64,000 bases of DNA, taken from contig JAFXFS010000015.1 of NCBI GenBank assembly GCA_017513445.1, forward strand, positions 1 through 64,000, read 5' to 3'. The DNA comes from Bacteroidales bacterium (GTDB lineage Bacteria; Bacteroidota; Bacteroidia; Bacteroidales; UBA932). The translations under genes were made by a program, and so were the position numbers. Of the stretch, positions 60,589-64,000 are shown piece after piece (within the stretch, counting starts at the first letter, position 1; every line of letters starts with the position of its first letter). The notes beneath the pieces were generated by a model. That model saw only the letters and a list, made by a program, of their open reading frames with translations, made no database searches and was not told the DNA's origin.

Positions 60589-61140
60589 ATGAACAGATCA
60601 TTCAAAAAGGATGTTGCCTTGCAGGCTATAATGTACATCTTATGTAAATTGGGCGGAAAGACTGATATGCATAAGTTGAGCAAGATCTTGTATTTTGCAG
60701 ATCAGCAACATTTGTCTCTTTATGGAAGAAGTATTACTGGTGATTGTTATATTGCAATGCAATACGGTCCAGTGCCTTCTAAGGTTGATGATATGTTTAA
60801 GGCTGTTCGTGGAGATAGTTTCTTTTCTGGTACTCCGTTGGCAGATAAGTTAGCTACGTATTTTAGATTTCTTAACAACTATATCATTGAGAGTTTGCAG
60901 GATCCAGACCTTGATTATTTATCAGAAAGTGATATTGAGTGTTTGGATGCTTCAATAGAAAAATGTAAGGATTTGTCTTTTGGCCAGCTGACAGATTTGT
61001 CTCACAACATTGCTTGGAGCAACGCTCCAAAGAATGGACTGATATCAGTTCAGGATATCCTGAGAGAGGTAGGGGATGAAGAAGGATACGTGAACTACAT
61101 TACTGAGAAGATTTATACAGAGTCAAATTGCTTATCATAA
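60589..61140 (+). CDS. Panacea (SocA/DUF4065) family antitoxin-like protein
   Basis: The 183-residue protein, starting at ATG 60589 (MNRSFKKDVALQ), matches the Panacea domain through GGKTDMHKLSKILYFADQQHL, LYGRSITGDCYIAMQYGPVPSKV and the helical LSESDIECLDASIEKCKDLS region. Panacea proteins are antitoxins that neutralise many unrelated toxins, and some are proteolytic adaptors (SocA). The preceding promoter has a palindrome, as expected of autoregulation. Its stop overlaps the start of the next gene by one base, the usual arrangement of toxin-antitoxin pairs. Confidence 0.8.
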   Translation: MNRSFKKDVALQAIMYILCKLGGKTDMHKLSKILYFADQQHLSLYGRSITGDCYIAMQYGPVPSKVDDMFKAVRGDSFFSGTPLADKLATYFRFLNNYIIESLQDPDLDYLSESDIECLDASIEKCKDLSFGQLTDLSHNIAWSNAPKNGLISVQDILREVGDEEGYVNYITEKIYTESNCLS

Positions 61141-61559
61141 TGGAACTTCCAGCAGTATTAGTGGATCATACTATAAGGAGGGGACAGATTTTTCACTCCA
61201 CTATGTTTGACGATATAGACCACGGAAAGTTTTTTGTCGTTGTGGGAGTTACTGATGAAGAGGTTGCTGGGTTCTTTTATATTAACTCAAACATTAATTC
61301 AAATGTTATTACTAAGCAAGAACAGTATGCGATGCAATATCCAATTCTTGCACAAGATTATGGCTTTTTGAAATACGATTCGTATATAAATGCTACAAAT
61401 ATCATAACGAGAAGTAAGAAAGAACTGAGTGAGAGTATATCTGCTGGTAGAACGAGTTTAGTGGACTCATTAAAGAGTAAACATCTTAATGATTTGTTGG
61501 AGAAGGTTAGAAAATCGAAATTGTTTAGTAAAATCGAGAAAAGAAACTTTTTCTACTAG
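61140..61559 (+). CDS. Putative toxin partner of the Panacea antitoxin
   Basis: The 139-residue protein begins at ATG 61140, whose A is the last base of the antitoxin stop. No family is recognised with certainty. The first 60 residues are beta-rich (LPAVLVDHTIRRGQIFHST, GKFFVVVGVTDEEVAGFFYI), which resembles an SH3-like barrel of the PemK/MazF type, followed by LKYDSYINATNIITRSKKEL and a basic helical tail. Translational coupling with the Panacea gene is the main argument for a toxin. A terminator follows at 61570. Confidence 0.55.
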   Translation: MELPAVLVDHTIRRGQIFHSTMFDDIDHGKFFVVVGVTDEEVAGFFYINSNINSNVITKQEQYAMQYPILAQDYGFLKYDSYINATNIITRSKKELSESISAGRTSLVDSLKSKHLNDLLEKVRKSKLFSKIEKRNFFY

Positions 61560-61569
61560 TAATAGGTAT

Positions 61570-61600
61570 AGCGGTAGTCCTTGTCGGGTTACCGCTTTTT
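61570..61600 (+). terminator. Intrinsic terminator of the toxin-antitoxin-like operon
   Basis: AGCGGTA (61570-61576) pairs with TACCGCT (61590-61596) and is followed by T. Confidence 0.85.
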
Positions 61601-61799
61601 GTTTACATAGTATATATTCCATTTATTCTGTGTGTGAAGCATTATGAGAAAAAATCCTTGTGAATGCTTGAAGTTTAGTCGTTTCTATGGATATGGACTT
61701 CGTGGGACTATAAAATTTGTCGATGAATATCTATGGGCTCTGTAATTGGGGAAATTTAAAAAAAATAGTCAAATGTTTTGATTTTCAAAATACATTTTC
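61601..61799. other. Gap with one doubtful 33-residue frame and the -33 box of the next gene
   Basis: A short frame at 61644-61745 (MRKNPCECLKFSRFYGYG...) has no recognised relatives and may be chance or debris. TTTG at 61777-61780 is the -33 box for the AIPR-like gene. Confidence 0.3.
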
Positions 61800-61807
61800 T
61801 ACATTTG
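61777..61807 (+). promoter_or_regulatory. Promoter of the AIPR-like gene
   Basis: TTTG (61777-61780) and TACATTTG (61800-61807) are 19 bases apart, a textbook Bacteroidota promoter. The transcript would begin about 61812. Confidence 0.7.
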
Positions 61808-61811
61808 CAGT

Positions 61812-61986
61812 GCTACCGGATGGTAGCGGATGGTTGGATTTCCATCGAGCGGTTGGATAACTGCAAGGATGCTACAAACAGGAATGGTGTAGGAACATAC
61901 ATATAGGATATTTGTATTCCATACTGTTGTAGTAGACTAATTAACAATCCGTTATTAGTTTATTTTTTTTATTTAAAACAAAAGTT
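61812..61986 (+). promoter_or_regulatory. Long structured 5' leader of the AIPR-like gene
   Basis: The leader of about 175 bases starts with a perfect GCTACC/GGTAGC hairpin (61812-61827). Farther on GCTACAAACAG (near 61873) can pair with CTGTTGTAG (near 61925). It may control translation, or the first stem may stabilise the mRNA. No riboswitch class is recognised. Confidence 0.45.
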
Positions 61987-63306
61987 ATGGAACACATTAT
62001 TTTCAAACTCGAACACACAAATCAGCCGCAGCACTCTCGCGAAGACGTTAAGATTAAGAAAATTATTTCTAGTATTTCGCCGGCTACTCTCATTCGCTTG
62101 GTAAGATATGCTGATAACAGGATTAATCCTAGAACAGCAACTTCTAATCCGATTACTAAGGCTATATACGAAACCTTAGATAAATCTCCTGAACTATTTT
62201 GGTATAAGACAAAAGGTATATTGATCGCTACTGAGAATTGCGAACTTTTGGATCGTAATCGCGTACGTATCTCTTTCAATAACCCTTCTTATGAAGGTAT
62301 AATGGATGGTGGTCATAATACGTTCGCAATCGCTAGATTTATTGTTGATAAACTCTTTGGTGTTACTTTTAAGAAGTGGGATGAATGTAAGAAGTATTGG
62401 GAAGAGCATTATGAAGAGATTGTAAATAAGTTCCAAGAGGTTGAACATACATCTCAATTCCGTTTCAGTATTCCTGTTGAGATTGTTTTCCCTGGTGATG
62501 ATGAGGCTGCTCGTGAGGAGTACTACGCAACTATTGCTGATATATGCTCTGCGCGAAATAATAATATTCAGCTTAAAGAGACTGCCAAAGGAAATCAAGT
62601 TGGCTGTTATGATTATTTGAAAGAAAGGCTGAGTAAATATCCTATCATATGGAAAACAGGTGAGGCTGGAAAAATTCGTGCGGAAGATGTGATTGCTATG
62701 GCTAACGTCCCTTTGTACTTCTTGCAGGAGGAGGCACTTCTTCCGGAAGGTTTGAAGAAATTTAATAGAGTGAACCTCTATGCATCCAAGGGCCAGTGTG
62801 TTACATTCTTTAATGAAGTGATTTCACATACCTCTATTTCGGTTGAGGAACATGGAAAGTATATCATTAAGAGTTCATTAATTAAGTCTGCTCTTGATAT
62901 GACAGAAGATTTGATGAAGTTCTTTGACCTTCTCTATGTTAAATTTCCAGATTTATATAACTCTCATCAAGGTAGTTTTGGAAGAATTACTGCTGTTAAG
63001 AACAGTAAAAAGAGTAAAGCACTTTTCGGCACAATAAGTGAGTCGATAGATTATACTTATCCTGATGGATATATCTATCCTCTATTAGGAGGTGTGGTTG
63101 GATTAATGAAGTATGATGAAGTAACTGATACTTTGAAATGGACCATTAATCCAACATCCAAGGATTTTGAACTTAAAAATCTACCTCTTGTAAAATATGT
63201 TGGTTGGCTTAAAAAGGATCTTGATCCACAAAGGAATGGAAAGAATCAACTTATGTATATGGAAGCAGAAGAAGCCTATCAGGCATATACTAAGAAAGCA
63301 AAATAG
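61987..63306 (+). CDS. AIPR/DndB-like protein, possible phage-defence component
   Basis: The 439-residue soluble protein carries the signature IMDGGHNTFAIARFI near residue 105, resembling the DGGH/NGxQT motif of AIPR (abortive-infection phage resistance) and DGQH(R) DndB-type proteins. The early NRVRISFNNPSYEG and the later SARNNNIQLKETAKGNQVGCYDYLK fit the AIPR domain, which often has an Asn-rich stretch. The remainder is mixed alpha/beta. The family is found in phage defence and restriction-linked operons, but a partner gene is not visible here. The gene has its own promoter, structured leader and terminator. The specific family call is moderate. Confidence 0.55.
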   Translation: MEHIIFKLEHTNQPQHSREDVKIKKIISSISPATLIRLVRYADNRINPRTATSNPITKAIYETLDKSPELFWYKTKGILIATENCELLDRNRVRISFNNPSYEGIMDGGHNTFAIARFIVDKLFGVTFKKWDECKKYWEEHYEEIVNKFQEVEHTSQFRFSIPVEIVFPGDDEAAREEYYATIADICSARNNNIQLKETAKGNQVGCYDYLKERLSKYPIIWKTGEAGKIRAEDVIAMANVPLYFLQEEALLPEGLKKFNRVNLYASKGQCVTFFNEVISHTSISVEEHGKYIIKSSLIKSALDMTEDLMKFFDLLYVKFPDLYNSHQGSFGRITAVKNSKKSKALFGTISESIDYTYPDGYIYPLLGGVVGLMKYDEVTDTLKWTINPTSKDFELKNLPLVKYVGWLKKDLDPQRNGKNQLMYMEAEEAYQAYTKKAK

Positions 63307-63324
63307 TCTTATTTGATATAATGG

Positions 63325-63360
63325 ACGGCAGGGAACATTGATGCTCTCTGCCGTTTTTTT
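63325..63360 (+). terminator. Intrinsic terminator of the AIPR-like gene
   Basis: ACGGCAG (63325-63331) pairs with CTGCCGT (63348-63354), followed by seven T. Confidence 0.9.
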
Positions 63361-63645
63361 GTTATATAAGTAGAAATTTTAGGATCTTTTGAGAGAAAGT
63401 TGAGGGAAATCCACACCTCGGAGAAGAGTACTAGTAATGCTTAATTCTAGCATTATGCCCTCCCTATCTGCTTGTTGGTGTTGAGGTTGCTTGCAGTAAG
63501 CGCCCTTATAAATACCCTCTGAAAAGTAGGCATGATAGCCTTACACCTGTTTGTTAAAATGATTTTCGTTGTGATCGGCAATTTTTTCATCTTTTACTCT
63601 ACTTCCTTTTGTTACTTCCGTACTATTTATGAAAAACGTAAAAAT
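63361..63645. other. Gap before the NUMOD3-like gene
   Basis: Nothing recognisable. There is a possible frame from 63532 that runs into the next gene, but its N-terminal part is hydrophobic and poor in codon quality, so ATG 63646 is preferred. Confidence 0.3.
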
Positions 63646-63849
63646 ATGAAAAAGTACAAAAGACAGTATCGCCAACTGAGCGATGAAACTATTAACAAAA
63701 TCAGCAACTCAACAAAGAATAAGCCCAAATCGGAAATTCATAAGAGGCGTATCCAGCAATCAATGCTTGATTATTGGCGTACGGTTAAGGATAGACCAGA
63801 AGATTTATCCATGGATGACTTCATAAATGGAAAAAACGATGACAGATAG
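63646..63849 (+). CDS. Small NUMOD3-like basic protein
   Basis: The 67-residue protein (MKKYKRQYRQLSDETINKIS) contains the helix pair of NUMOD3 DNA-binding motifs: a LSDETINKISNSTKNKP segment then SEIHKRRIQQSMLDYW. NUMOD3 occurs in homing endonucleases and, as a free small protein, in Bacteroidota mobile elements. It may bind DNA in an element whose remainder lies beyond the window. The start was chosen because an earlier ATG at 63532 only adds a hydrophobic tail with no family match. Confidence 0.55.
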   Translation: MKKYKRQYRQLSDETINKISNSTKNKPKSEIHKRRIQQSMLDYWRTVKDRPEDLSMDDFINGKNDDR

Positions 63850-63857
63850 TCGCTGTC

Positions 63858-64000
63858 ATCGTCTCATTAACAAAGTAGGGAAATGCTCACCGTAGTGAAC
63901 ACGCAGGAGGATTGCATCATCCCCTTCTGCCTTATCCAATAATAATAGATGTTTAACCTTTTAATCAATGTTTATCACATGTGATACGATTAAAATTCGT
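63858..64000 (-). other. Unresolved end of window
   Basis: On the minus strand a short open stretch reads LLLLDKAEGDDAILLRVHYG and ends at a TGA about 63867, but it is closed upstream by a stop and has no ATG. It may be the remains of a gene. Nothing else is clear. Confidence 0.2.

Noticed and set aside
61987..63306. Reading the 439-residue gene as a restriction enzyme subunit
   Set aside because: No endonuclease motif such as PD-(D/E)XK or HNH is visible; the DGGH motif better fits AIPR/DndB-like proteins.

Overview
The window is about 64 kb of AT-rich DNA from a member of the Bacteroidota, almost certainly order Bacteroidales. The support is family content and promoter style. There is a DUF2723 protein with TPR-like tail, a DUF4271 protein, a SecD-SecF fusion, FloA with a short NfeD, a PD40/SPOR protein, and the hemD-rnpA-yidD cluster. 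Many genes follow the Bacteroidota promoter box TAnnTTTG, sometimes with TTTG about 19-20 bases upstream, and few show a strong Shine-Dalgarno sequence.

Layout: positions 1-4235 hold a possible small RNA, a repeat island and a leftward operon frdA-frdB-hflX that lacks the cytochrome b gene frdC. Positions 4336-13264 run rightward: a GH20 hexosaminidase, an alpha/beta hydrolase, a gap packed with DnaA-box-like 9-mers (candidate replication origin), ruvB, a secreted Ntn hydrolase and mfd. Positions 13493-24423 are an envelope block: a beta-barrel, a TPR protein, LptC, a PpiD-like foldase, a 1450-residue alanine-rich coiled-coil lipoprotein and its neighbouring barrel. thyA-folA and an NSS transporter follow. 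Leftward genes are ychF, floA, nfeD and a PD40/SPOR protein. Rightward again come secDF, the DUF2723 gene, the SUI1 factor, DUF4271, hemD, rnpA and yidD. Then come a second repeat island, uvrC, pnuC, a zincin/propeller/barrel protein, a Na/Pi transporter, groESL, tadA, a YqaA-like membrane protein, a third repeat island, tRNA-Gln, a GmhB-like fusion with a decayed nucleotidyltransferase half, an AspT/YidE-type transporter, a DUF2461 protein and a tricorn-like S41 protease.

From about 58.9 kb to the end the character changes to an accessory region. It holds a fourth repeat island, a promoter-to-terminator structured RNA followed by two micro-proteins, a frameshifted lipoprotein pseudogene and gene debris. 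It also holds a two-gene operon whose first protein looks like a Panacea (SocA/DUF4065) antitoxin and whose second is an unrecognised partner. An AIPR/DndB-like protein with a long structured leader and a small NUMOD3-like protein complete it. This is the part most likely to contain an undescribed system.

Four intergenic islands carry related hairpin repeats: a GCCCGGCAAT type, an ATTCCCG type, and a 62-bp CCACCTGG...CCAGGTGG type. The first two often combine into a 63-83 bp unit with CGTCATT/AATGACG ends, and the islands tend to start at or just beyond stop codons. All assignments come from reading the sequence and recalled family features; no database search was run.
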